From an uncultured Cellvibrio sp. (GTDB taxonomy: Bacteria > Pseudomonadota > Gammaproteobacteria > Pseudomonadales > Cellvibrionaceae), in NCBI GenBank assembly GCA_903858205.1, contig CAIOHY010000097.1, forward strand, positions 1-36,306: a stretch of 36,306 nucleotides of DNA. The letters are read 5' to 3'. Both the position numbers and the translations under genes were made by a program. How positions within the stretch are numbered: position 1 is the stretch's first letter; every line of letters starts with the position of its first letter. The notes below the pieces were generated by a model. That model was not told where the DNA came from. It made no database searches and saw only the letters and a list, made by a program, of their open reading frames with translations. Of this stretch, positions 20,162-29,250 are shown piece by piece.

Positions 20162-21313
20162 TTATCTCATATTCAAGCGCTCACATGCATCAGTCCAATT
20201 CAGCATCGACTGAGCTGTTTCGTCAGCCCAACGTAGCGCGTCATCGCCAAGAATGCCACCTCCATTAGGCAGGGCATCAACTAGGCCATCAGCGATGGCG
20301 CGATATGCCTGCACGACACTAGTGGCGGCAGGCACCGTTTCAATATAAGTCAACAGATCTTCTAGTAGCGCCATTCCACTAACCTCGCCGGTAAGATCAC
20401 GCAGCAGTGAGTGCGCATTGCGCTCGTGACGCACTAGCGGCAAGCCAAACGCAAAGCGGGCGCCGACCGCGTCAATCACCATGGAGGCGAAATATGCCTG
20501 AAACATATCACCAAAACGGTCGAGAGGCCGCCCCGATGCAAGCCGCCCCATACGCACGTACCACCATGCAGGAACCAATTCGCGTGCTACTGCAATATTT
20601 TGTGTCGACATGGGTGCCCGTGCGTGGTCTGATGCCAACATCACCGCAGGATGCAACATAGCGCGACTGATCGGATCCAGCGCCGCGCGCGTGGCTGCAT
20701 CGACGTCCGGGTGCCCTTCCCATAGCCCGACATGAGCCAAAACAGTAGCTTGCTCTTCTGGGTAGATCGATAGATCAATACTTTGGCCATCTCGCCGCGC
20801 ATGGGGATGGCCGCGGGCGAATACAGAGACCGGCTGATCAGTCCACCCAGAGCGAATGTCGAGCAAAGCGCAGACATTTGGCCATCGCCCGGCACCCCGC
20901 GCAACCGGCAGGCGCCGCATCTTCCCTACCTCACTGTAGCAGCTGATGAATTCATGTGGATCAAGCGGAAAATTGTCATCATCCAAGGAAATAAAAACGT
21001 CTGCACCAGACCTCCATGCTTCCAGCACAGCTAGATTACGACGATTATCCGAATCGAACGGTACAAACTGTGAAGCCAGTCCTGCAGCATCCAAAATATC
21101 AGCCTGCTCATCAAGCCCGAGATAACGTACATCAAAGCCCTCAGCAACCAAGCGTGCGGCACGACTGGCGCATTCCGGTGGAGTTTTGCGGTCACCCGCA
21201 ATCACCAGTGCGAGACGATTCCCACCAGCAGCAAGCAAGGGGCGAAAGCGATCAAGAAAACGCCCATCGTTGATCGTGGTGAGAGTGATAGCCAATTTGG
21301 GTGGGGATTGCAT
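20162..21313 (-). CDS. glycosyltransferase-like protein (STELLO/reversibly-glycosylated-polypeptide-like fold suspected)
   Basis: LAITLTTINDGRFLDRFRPLL...GADVFISLDDDNFP, with a DDDN metal/nucleotide-sugar motif. Confidence 0.55.
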   Translation of the reverse strand: MQSPPKLAITLTTINDGRFLDRFRPLLAAGGNRLALVIAGDRKTPPECASRAARLVAEGFDVRYLGLDEQADILDAAGLASQFVPFDSDNRRNLAVLEAWRSGADVFISLDDDNFPLDPHEFISCYSEVGKMRRLPVARGAGRWPNVCALLDIRSGWTDQPVSVFARGHPHARRDGQSIDLSIYPEEQATVLAHVGLWEGHPDVDAATRAALDPISRAMLHPAVMLASDHARAPMSTQNIAVARELVPAWWYVRMGRLASGRPLDRFGDMFQAYFASMVIDAVGARFAFGLPLVRHERNAHSLLRDLTGEVSGMALLEDLLTYIETVPAATSVVQAYRAIADGLVDALPNGGGILGDDALRWADETAQSMLNWTDACERLNMR

Positions 21314-21578
21314 AATATGATCACTCCGTAAAAACTTGGTTTTATTCCATCTGTATTAAATAGTGCTCTTCGCCCGAGGTCAGCGTAGGGAACTAAGCAT
21401 AAAAACTATAAGAGAAAATGGCTATCACAGCCCACTATTCAGAGTTGGCAAGCACCTCGTCAATTCCAAAGCCTGAAGACTTCCACGTCTTCTCATCGAA
21501 CGTTTCGCTTGCATTCAGCTTACCATTAAGCGTATCGTGTGTGCGAAAGTTATATGGATCATATTTTAAGGAATTAAA

Positions 21579-22508
21579 ATGAAGCTTCTTTTATTTGGTT
21601 GCAATGGATTTCTCGGGTCACGTCTAGTACCCATGCTTGAGCGCGCCGGACATGAAGTCATGGCACCGCGCAGCAGTCAGTTTGACCTCACTTGCCCTCC
21701 TCGAAACCTATCTGTATTCGGCCAACCTGATGTTGTGGTGCATGCCGCAGCCGTGTATGGCGGAATGCCATTCGACATGGAAAATCAAGCCGACATTTTC
21801 ACAAAGAATATGAAAATGAATATCCATGTCTTCGAGATTGCCGCTGCTCTCAAGGCTCAGAAAATAGTTACCATAGGATCTGCCTGCTCCTATCCTGGTG
21901 TTGCGCCTACCGATCTGAGCGAGAGCGATCTGTTCACCGGACCATTGCACCCATCGGTCGAATGTCACGGCTTCACAAAGCTTGCAATGATCGCTGGGAA
22001 TCGAGCTTATTATTCCAGCCATGGTCTGTCGGGTATCCACCTGCTGCCAGCCAATCTTTACGGCCCCGGTGATGTGTACCAAGAACGCCGCGCGCACGTA
22101 GTCGCTGCACTAATCAAGAAATTCACCGACGCAGTAGCTGCCGGCAGCGACGTCCATCTGCTCGGAGATGGAGAACCAGTTCGTGAGTTCATGTATATCG
22201 ATGACCTTGCTAATGCAGTTATGAAGGCTTGCGAGACTCATATAGATGGCGTTGAACTAGTTAATGTAGGAACCGGGATCGGCACATCGATTCGCACGCT
22301 TGCGCAGATCATTTCTGAGTTGACCGACTTCAAAGGCAGGATTCACTGGGCGGGGTCGGCATCGAACGGAGCCATGCGTAAGGTAATGAAAATCGACCGC
22401 ATGCGTACTCTACTAGGGATCAATCAGAGCATCGAATTGCGCGACGGCCTAGCTCGCACTCTGGATTGGTATTTGCCGATAAAAAATGAAGCCGACGCGC
22501 GGGAGTAG
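21579..22508 (+). CDS. NAD-dependent epimerase/dehydratase (SDR, GDP-fucose-synthase-like)
   Basis: LLFGCNGFLGSRLVPMLERAGHEV; VTIGSACSYPG; ANLYGPGD. Confidence 0.85.
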   Translation: MKLLLFGCNGFLGSRLVPMLERAGHEVMAPRSSQFDLTCPPRNLSVFGQPDVVVHAAAVYGGMPFDMENQADIFTKNMKMNIHVFEIAAALKAQKIVTIGSACSYPGVAPTDLSESDLFTGPLHPSVECHGFTKLAMIAGNRAYYSSHGLSGIHLLPANLYGPGDVYQERRAHVVAALIKKFTDAVAAGSDVHLLGDGEPVREFMYIDDLANAVMKACETHIDGVELVNVGTGIGTSIRTLAQIISELTDFKGRIHWAGSASNGAMRKVMKIDRMRTLLGINQSIELRDGLARTLDWYLPIKNEADARE

Positions 22509-22516
22509 CGTTATTT

Positions 22517-23650
22517 ATGGCTACTTTCAATTATACGTCAGATTATTTCTGGCGTTTGGCATTAGCTCATGACCCCAAGAACCCCATGCAACTTGAGCTC
22601 CACCCGGGGCTCAATTGCGGCCTGTACAGATGTCAGTACTGCTTCGGTCATGGTCAACCGCTTAACCCTGGCCGCTACCTGTCTGCAGGTGAGTATGAGG
22701 CAATCGCTGAGAGCCTCGGCAACTCACGCCCTACTGTAATTATTTCCGGTATCGCTACTGAGCCCCTCACTCATCCCGATCCAGCAGGCATCCTGCGCGC
22801 GTTTCGGAGCCGTGGCTTTCCTGTGGGCCTTTACACAAAGGGGCACAACCTGAATACCCAAGTACGCGAGGCTCTAGTAGATGGTCCAGGAGAGTGTTTT
22901 GTTACCGTTTCTATCGATGCAGGCACTTCAATTGACTACAAGCGGATTCACAACATAGCATCGTCCAAAAACGAAGAGATGGTGCATGCCGCCAGTTTTG
23001 AAAACATTCTCGACAACATTCGGGCATTGTCGACCCTGAAGCGCGAACACAAACCCGACCTGAAACTACGCGCTTCAATCCTTGTGTTTGAAGAGATGGC
23101 GCAGCCCGGCAAGCTGGCAGATGCAGTTCGGCTGCTGCAAGACGACGTCGACTTGATCCGCGTTGCTATCGCGCAGGACCGTAATGATGGCCAGAGACTA
23201 GATACCTTACCGCAGGATCGGGAAGCACTCCTAGCACAATTCTCATTGGAATTCTCGAACAACCCAAAGGTCGCGATCCTGACGAACTCTAACACACCCA
23301 CACGCAGCACTGCCTTTAAGCGCTGCATCGTTCAGCGTACGCAGGTGACAATCGATAAATCTGGAAATGTATTCCCTTGTCCACAGGTTGCACTAGCACC
23401 TTACGAGAATCTCAAGTTAGGCAATGTGCGTGATCTTTCACTGCCTGAGATTCTCGACTCGGATCGTCGCAAGAGCATGTTCGATATGGATATCGACACC
23501 GAAATGCGGTGTCGTATCTGCGACCGAAAGGACGAGGCAATCAATGCTTCGGTAAGCGGTCACTTTGAAGCATTCAACAAAATTCTGCCCGACGTCATTG
23601 AGTCTCCCGCCCAAGACAACCCCTCTCAAATCCTGTTCCGATCCCGTTAG
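22517..23650 (+). CDS. radical SAM protein with SPASM-like C-terminus
   Basis: HPGLNCGLYRCQYCFGHG; C-terminal CIVQRTQVTIDKSGNVFPCPQ...LKLGNVRDLSLPEI...MRCRICDRKDEA. Confidence 0.88.
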   Translation: MATFNYTSDYFWRLALAHDPKNPMQLELHPGLNCGLYRCQYCFGHGQPLNPGRYLSAGEYEAIAESLGNSRPTVIISGIATEPLTHPDPAGILRAFRSRGFPVGLYTKGHNLNTQVREALVDGPGECFVTVSIDAGTSIDYKRIHNIASSKNEEMVHAASFENILDNIRALSTLKREHKPDLKLRASILVFEEMAQPGKLADAVRLLQDDVDLIRVAIAQDRNDGQRLDTLPQDREALLAQFSLEFSNNPKVAILTNSNTPTRSTAFKRCIVQRTQVTIDKSGNVFPCPQVALAPYENLKLGNVRDLSLPEILDSDRRKSMFDMDIDTEMRCRICDRKDEAINASVSGHFEAFNKILPDVIESPAQDNPSQILFRSR

Positions 23651-23670
23651 AACATTAGAAATCAAGAACC

Positions 23671-24903
23671 ATGTCAACAACGAATTTTGAATTGAATTCT
23701 GCTCATCGCAAGGCAGACAACTCTCGCGCCCTCGACTGGATCTTCAGTCGCATGTTTCGAGGTCTTATATATAACCAGGTATGGGAGGATCCATTAGTAG
23801 ATCTCAAGGCTCTTTCTCTCAACAACAATCACAGGATCGTCACTATTGCATCGGCGGGATGTAACGCGCTTGCATATTTATCGGCCGATGTAAAAAGTAT
23901 TGATGCTGTCGACATCAATGCGGCGCATCGAGCGCTGTTCACTCTCAAGCTCACAGCTCTAGAAAGGCTGCCAGATAGAGAAGCTATGTTCTGCATGTTC
24001 GGCTCTGGACAAAGCCCAGACAACGTAAAGGCTTACGACACTCTACTCGCGCCACACCTTCCGCAGACTGCCCGCGCCTACTGGTCAGGCCGGGGGATGA
24101 CAGGAAAACGTCGCATAGAAATGTTCCGCACTGGTTTTTACCATCATGGATTATTGCACCGTTTCATAGGCTTGATGCACCGACTAGCCAAACTAAGCGG
24201 CTGTGATCCGAATCTCCTCGTTCAAGCGCAGAGTTTAGAAGAGCAGAGACAATTGTTCGCTTCCGAGATCGCTCCAGTGTTTAATACTCGTTTCGCACGA
24301 GCGTTTGCTCGCAGCCACTTATCACTTTTCGCATTAGGCATTCCGCCAGCACAGTATGACCGGCTCGAAGAGGGGGCAAATAGTGACCTAAGTGCCCTGC
24401 TGATTGATCGTATTAAGCACCTCGCCTGCGATTTTCCTATCAAGGAGAACCCCTTCGCTTGGCAGGTCTTCGCGCGTCGTTATGGCTCTATCGACAGCAA
24501 AGCTATTCCTTTTTATCTAGAACCGCCAATATATGACACGATCCAATCTCGGACTGGGCGCGTTAACCTGCACGCCATCCCAGTAACAGAATACCTTAAA
24601 ACACAACCTTCTAATTCGATACATCGCTTTGTATTGCTCGACGCCCAAGACTGGATGTCAGGTCATGATGTCGCTGCATTGTGGCGTGAAATCGGGCGCA
24701 CCGCTCACCCGGACGATGCGCGTGTTTTGTTTCGAACCGCGGGACCCTCCAACCCTTTCCACAATCTGCCTGAAAATTTACGCCGTCAATGGGTCGCTCG
24801 CGACGATCTCACTGCAACCTTCACCGCCGCTGACCGCACAGCACTGTATAGCGGTGTCCATCTAATCGAACGCCTCTGTGCAAAAGGAAACGAAAATGAG
24901 TAA
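23671..24903 (+). CDS. DUF3419/BtaA-like S-adenosylmethionine 3-amino-3-carboxypropyl transferase
   Basis: GLIYNQVWEDPLVDLKAL...IVTIASAGCNALAYLSADVKSIDAVDINAAHRALFTLKL matches the BtaA N-terminal/SAM-binding region. Confidence 0.82.
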   Translation: MSTTNFELNSAHRKADNSRALDWIFSRMFRGLIYNQVWEDPLVDLKALSLNNNHRIVTIASAGCNALAYLSADVKSIDAVDINAAHRALFTLKLTALERLPDREAMFCMFGSGQSPDNVKAYDTLLAPHLPQTARAYWSGRGMTGKRRIEMFRTGFYHHGLLHRFIGLMHRLAKLSGCDPNLLVQAQSLEEQRQLFASEIAPVFNTRFARAFARSHLSLFALGIPPAQYDRLEEGANSDLSALLIDRIKHLACDFPIKENPFAWQVFARRYGSIDSKAIPFYLEPPIYDTIQSRTGRVNLHAIPVTEYLKTQPSNSIHRFVLLDAQDWMSGHDVAALWREIGRTAHPDDARVLFRTAGPSNPFHNLPENLRRQWVARDDLTATFTAADRTALYSGVHLIERLCAKGNENE

Positions 24904-26659
24904 GCAAGAGGCTGCGATGGTGCTTGTCGACATACTCAAGCGAGAGGGCGTACGCACCGTGTTCGGCGTGCCAGGTGGCCCAGTAATGGCACTATGCGAC
25001 GCCATTAAGCGCGATGGTGAAATTAAGTTTGTATTGACAAAGCACGAGCAGGCTGCAGCCTTCGCAGCCTTCGGCGAAGCGTTGGCAACTGGCCGCATGG
25101 GTGTGTGCTTGGCAACCCTAGGTCCTGGTGCCGTCAATTTGGCGTCCGGCCTGCCTGTTTCAGGCGTGGAAGGTGTGCCAGTTCTAGCAATCACTGGGCA
25201 AGTGCAACTCGATGGGCAGCGCCGTGGCGGCCATCAAGACAGTTGCGGTATGTACGGCACCCCTGATCAGACCGCACTTTTTTCAGCGATTTGCAAGTCG
25301 TCTGAGATGCTGATGAGAGCAAGCCATTTACCCGATGCAATGCGTAGGGCGATTCGTTTAGCCTATGGGGAACGACCTGGCCCAGTACACCTGTCATTAC
25401 CTAGCGGCTTACTGCATGAGGAGATCGAATATGAACCGCTGGAGCCCCACCAGTATCGTTTAAAAGCTCCCATGCTAGTCGATATGCAGGCGACATGCCG
25501 GATCGCCAATCGTCTGGCGGCAGCGCGGGCACCTGTTATCGTATTGGGCGCGCGCGCGCGCGAGTGCGGATCTTTAGTAGAGCACCTGTCGGCACACTTC
25601 GGCATCGCTCTGGCCGTTGATGTCGGCGCCAAGTCTATCGTCGACGAACGCAATTCTCATTATATCGGTTGCTTAGGAGTGCTGGGGCACCGCGCCGCCG
25701 AGACCTTCGTCAAGACCGAATCCGATTTGATCTTGGCAATAGGACAAAGTTTCGATGAGGTGTCAATGCTGTCATGGGATCCCGCCATGCATAAAGGCCG
25801 TGATCTGATTCAGATCGATACTGTGGCCGAGGAAATTGGTAAGGCGTTCCCAGTGTCAGACTCCACCATAGGCACGCTAACGGCGATTCTAGAAACAATA
25901 ATCCGCGTCCATCCAGCGCTTGAAGATAGTACGCTCGATAAACGACGAACCAAGCTAGCCAAACATATCCAAGATAACCCACTATTCTCGGACCCAGCAA
26001 TGGAAAGTGCTCAGATACCGTTACTACCACAGCGGATCATGGCTGAGTTAACGAATACTTTGCCGCATGATGCGATAGTACTGACAGACAGTTCGAAATG
26101 GGTACGCTGGCTGGGTCGATTCTTCGTTTCGCGCTCCAATCAAGTACTGTCGGCTCATGACTTTGAACACATGGGATGGGCAGTCTCTGCCGCGCTGGGA
26201 GTCAAACGAGCATCCCCAGAGCGTGCTGTTCTGAGCTTGAGCGGCGATGGCGCCTTTTTGATGTCAGCACTTGAAATCGCTACAGCGGTTGACCACGATC
26301 TTGCTGTGATCTGGCTGGTATTTAATGACCAACGTCTAGGCATTATCCATGACCTGCAAGAGATGCTGTATGGTGCCCGCTTTTGCGGCACTGAATTTAA
26401 TAGCCCCGATTTAGTAACCCTCAGCGAAAGCATGGGTGCTCGAGGTGTGCGTGTGGATAAACCGGGTGAGCTGACAACGGCATTAGTCGATTGTCTCGCC
26501 AGTGGCAGGCCCTGTGTAATCGATATCCACTTCGATGCCAATGAAGTGCCTACGGTGAGACCTCGCTCGCTGATTGTCACAAAGGAAATGGGACTCCCAG
26601 CACCCGGCATCGGCCTAGTTACAACACGCACACTTTTCAAGATGCTTAAGGATAAATGA
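24896..26659 (+). CDS. thiamine-diphosphate-dependent enzyme, acetolactate-synthase-like
   Basis: GVRTVFGVPGGPVMALCDAI, catalytic-Glu region VLTKHEQAAAFAA, ThDP motif SGDGAFLMSALEIATAVDHDLAVIWLVFND; ATG at 24896 overlaps the previous stop. Confidence 0.9.
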   Translation: MSKQEAAMVLVDILKREGVRTVFGVPGGPVMALCDAIKRDGEIKFVLTKHEQAAAFAAFGEALATGRMGVCLATLGPGAVNLASGLPVSGVEGVPVLAITGQVQLDGQRRGGHQDSCGMYGTPDQTALFSAICKSSEMLMRASHLPDAMRRAIRLAYGERPGPVHLSLPSGLLHEEIEYEPLEPHQYRLKAPMLVDMQATCRIANRLAAARAPVIVLGARARECGSLVEHLSAHFGIALAVDVGAKSIVDERNSHYIGCLGVLGHRAAETFVKTESDLILAIGQSFDEVSMLSWDPAMHKGRDLIQIDTVAEEIGKAFPVSDSTIGTLTAILETIIRVHPALEDSTLDKRRTKLAKHIQDNPLFSDPAMESAQIPLLPQRIMAELTNTLPHDAIVLTDSSKWVRWLGRFFVSRSNQVLSAHDFEHMGWAVSAALGVKRASPERAVLSLSGDGAFLMSALEIATAVDHDLAVIWLVFNDQRLGIIHDLQEMLYGARFCGTEFNSPDLVTLSESMGARGVRVDKPGELTTALVDCLASGRPCVIDIHFDANEVPTVRPRSLIVTKEMGLPAPGIGLVTTRTLFKMLKDK

Positions 26660-26660
26660 A

Positions 26661-27113
26661 ATGAACATTAACGAAGGTAAATCCATAAAGATTTCGCGCA
26701 TCCTGCAAGTCGACCCTTCTCGTGCATTCGAAGTTGTTTATGACGTGGCTAACTTTCCGAGCTTTATGCCCAGTGTGACCTCTGCTGAAGTTATAAGTGA
26801 TGATGGTGATCACAAGGTCGTGGAATGGGAAATGTCAATCGACGGTGCACCATTAATCTGGACCGAAGATATTCGCTACAACCACGAACATCTTACAGCA
26901 GAATTCAAGGCGCTTGATGGTATGTTTCTCCACTTTGACGGCACTTGGCGCGTAAGCGCTGGTGAGCATGGAACCAAGCTTGAAGTATCGGTGCTTTACG
27001 ATCTAGGTTTGCCCGAGATAGAGGCAATTATTGGACCCGTTTTGGACGAGCGTATACGTCAAAATCTTGATGCCATGCTTGAAAATATTGAAATGAGAGC
27101 AGGCCTACAATGA
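26661..27113 (+). CDS. SRPBCC/START-like (polyketide cyclase/COQ10-type) protein
   Basis: SRILQVDPSRAFEVVYDVANFPSFMPSVTSAEVI...VEWEMSIDG fold pattern. Confidence 0.75.
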   Translation: MNINEGKSIKISRILQVDPSRAFEVVYDVANFPSFMPSVTSAEVISDDGDHKVVEWEMSIDGAPLIWTEDIRYNHEHLTAEFKALDGMFLHFDGTWRVSAGEHGTKLEVSVLYDLGLPEIEAIIGPVLDERIRQNLDAMLENIEMRAGLQ

Positions 27114-28216
27114 CTAAGACCGAAATCATCGATGTAGCATTCTTAGGACACCCCTCCAGTTTTAACCACATAGTTAAACTTATTGAAGATATGGATGGAC
27201 CGGAAGCAGCTAGACGTGTTTCTCGTAATGAAAAATCGTTCTCTGCATTTTTAGACTGGATGCCATCGAGCATTACACACCATCGACCAATTTTCGAGCT
27301 CAACGGAGTCACTGTAAGAGCTGCGATGGTAGTCTGTTGGTTTCTGCCTCAGATTATAAATGACCGACACAAATTAAAATTGGCCGTCACCAAAGTTTTA
27401 GAAGGTGTTGACGTGGCCGCGAGCATGGGTGCCCAAGTGGCGAGCCTAGGAGGTTTTACATCAATTTTGGCTGGACGCCGCCGCTTCGATGCAGCAGATG
27501 CGGCTGGCATCACACTCACTGCCGGTAACGCGCTGACTGCAGGACTTGCCGTGGCTAGATTGCGGATCGAGCTTGAAGCACGCAAGCGTCCTATCGGTGA
27601 AGAAGTCATTGCCGTCATTGGAGCGTCAGGTGACGTTGGAGCAACTGCCTCTGCTTTACTAGACGACGAACCCGGCCGGCTACTTCTTGTGGCGCGTGAC
27701 CAAGAACGCCTGGAAAGGGTAAGGACCAAACTCGGTCACCCTAATTCTTCTTGTGTTTCGCTAGCAGAAGCGCTGAGCCAAGCCAGCTCAATCATTGTCG
27801 CTACTTCAGCCAGCGAGCCCATTCTGACCAGCAACGATGTCGCACCTGACACTATAATTTTGGATCTTGGTTATCCAACTACTACCCACATATTGCCAAA
27901 CAGTCAGGTTAGTGCCATGCGAGCCGGACTGGCGCAATTTCCTGCTCCCATCCCGATTGGTGCCTATTCACGCTTGTCACAGCCTAATCACTTGTTTGGC
28001 TGCTCCACCGAAGGTGTGGTTTTAGCGGCTCGACCAGACTTAAGGCACTTAGCTCGCGCACAAGGGCAAGCCGGTAAAACCGAAGCATTGGCCTTGCTGA
28101 ATGCCGCCTTGGAGCTTGGGATTAGACCGACAGCTGAATTATTAAATGTTGATATCAAGGCTTCGAATGCTTTTAGCCAAACTAACCTTTACAACGCGAC
28201 CCCAATCAAATGTTGA
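27110..28216 (+). CDS. NAD(P)-dependent oxidoreductase similar to acyl-ACP reductase (AAR)-type proteins
   Basis: FLGHPSSFNHIVKLI, ASLGGFTSILAGRR, GNALTAG and VIAVIGASGDVGATASALL; ATGA overlap with the preceding gene. Confidence 0.7.
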   Translation: MTKTEIIDVAFLGHPSSFNHIVKLIEDMDGPEAARRVSRNEKSFSAFLDWMPSSITHHRPIFELNGVTVRAAMVVCWFLPQIINDRHKLKLAVTKVLEGVDVAASMGAQVASLGGFTSILAGRRRFDAADAAGITLTAGNALTAGLAVARLRIELEARKRPIGEEVIAVIGASGDVGATASALLDDEPGRLLLVARDQERLERVRTKLGHPNSSCVSLAEALSQASSIIVATSASEPILTSNDVAPDTIILDLGYPTTTHILPNSQVSAMRAGLAQFPAPIPIGAYSRLSQPNHLFGCSTEGVVLAARPDLRHLARAQGQAGKTEALALLNAALELGIRPTAELLNVDIKASNAFSQTNLYNATPIKC

Positions 28217-29250
28217 TGCACGATTCTTTCAGGGATGAATATCTAAACTCACTTGAATTGCGCAGAGCGTTTAGCGCCCCGCCACTAACTCTGGGTAAGT
28301 GGCCAACGCCATTGGAATGCATAAATCATCCTTCCTTGGGGCGAGTACTAGTGAAGCGTGACGATTTGGCAGGTTTCGGCGGCGAGAGTCGAAGCGGAGT
28401 CAAGGCGCGCAAGCTTGAAGGCCTATTTATGCACATGCAGTCCAATGGGCTTAATACCCTGCGCATGCCGCTTGGTAACATTACTAATCTAGGCCCTGCC
28501 TTGATGGCAGAAGCCGGAAAGCTCGGTATCGACGTACACCTCGATCTAGTCAACGACCCTCCTTTGCCTAAAACAACACGGCAGGACATCCACAGCGCCT
28601 ATACCGATATCGCAAAGCTACATGGACCGAGCTATATCTCAGCGGCAATACGTCTTTGGAGTAGCCTGCTGCATGATCGTTTGAAGAGCAAAAGGTCGAT
28701 CTGCGTTCCACCTAGCCCAGCACATCCATCGGCCATAATTGGGATGGCGCGGGGGTATCTGGAAATGGCTCAATGTGCCAAGGAGAAGTTTGGAGGCTTA
28801 CCCGGCGCGATCTATTTGGCCTCGGCATCGGGAACATCAGTGGCTGGTTTAGCTCTTGGCGAGGCACTGGGTCGAGCAGCGGGCGATCCGCCAGTAAGGA
28901 TCATTGCTGTGCAAGTGGTGCCAGAACCCCTACGCCTCTGGTTACCGATATTATTTACTTGGACGCAGCGATATCTTCGCCCTGCTCGGATACCGTTTCC
29001 CAAATGTGAAGTGGTGGCTTGGCCAAAGCATACGATCTATGGGCGCTTCACAAAAGCGCATGAAACAATCTGTGCCAGAGTGGAAACTGATTTCGGTTTA
29101 ATCATTGATCCGATTTACGGTGCCAAGGCATGGGATGTGATGGAACACAGCGCGCTAAATGGCCAGATTTCATCATCGCGTCCACCATTGTTTTGGCATT
29201 GTGGTTTTACGCCAACTTGGCGCGCCTTGGCAGAGGAATTGCGGGTATGA
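28210..29250 (+). CDS. PLP-dependent enzyme, ACC deaminase/D-cysteine desulfhydrase-like
   Basis: TPLECINHPSLGRVLVKRDDLAGFGGESRSGVKARKLEGLF (RKLE PLP-lysine context); GAIYLASASGTSVAGLALGEAL. Confidence 0.75.
   Translation: MLMHDSFRDEYLNSLELRRAFSAPPLTLGKWPTPLECINHPSLGRVLVKRDDLAGFGGESRSGVKARKLEGLFMHMQSNGLNTLRMPLGNITNLGPALMAEAGKLGIDVHLDLVNDPPLPKTTRQDIHSAYTDIAKLHGPSYISAAIRLWSSLLHDRLKSKRSICVPPSPAHPSAIIGMARGYLEMAQCAKEKFGGLPGAIYLASASGTSVAGLALGEALGRAAGDPPVRIIAVQVVPEPLRLWLPILFTWTQRYLRPARIPFPKCEVVAWPKHTIYGRFTKAHETICARVETDFGLIIDPIYGAKAWDVMEHSALNGQISSSRPPLFWHCGFTPTWRALAEELRV

Noticed and set aside
22948-23328. Long antisense ORFs within the GC-rich cluster (e.g. 22948-23328, 26155-26640, 27349-27729)
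   Set aside because: Ser/Arg-rich translations typical of antisense frames in GC-rich genes; the sense strand has clear domains.
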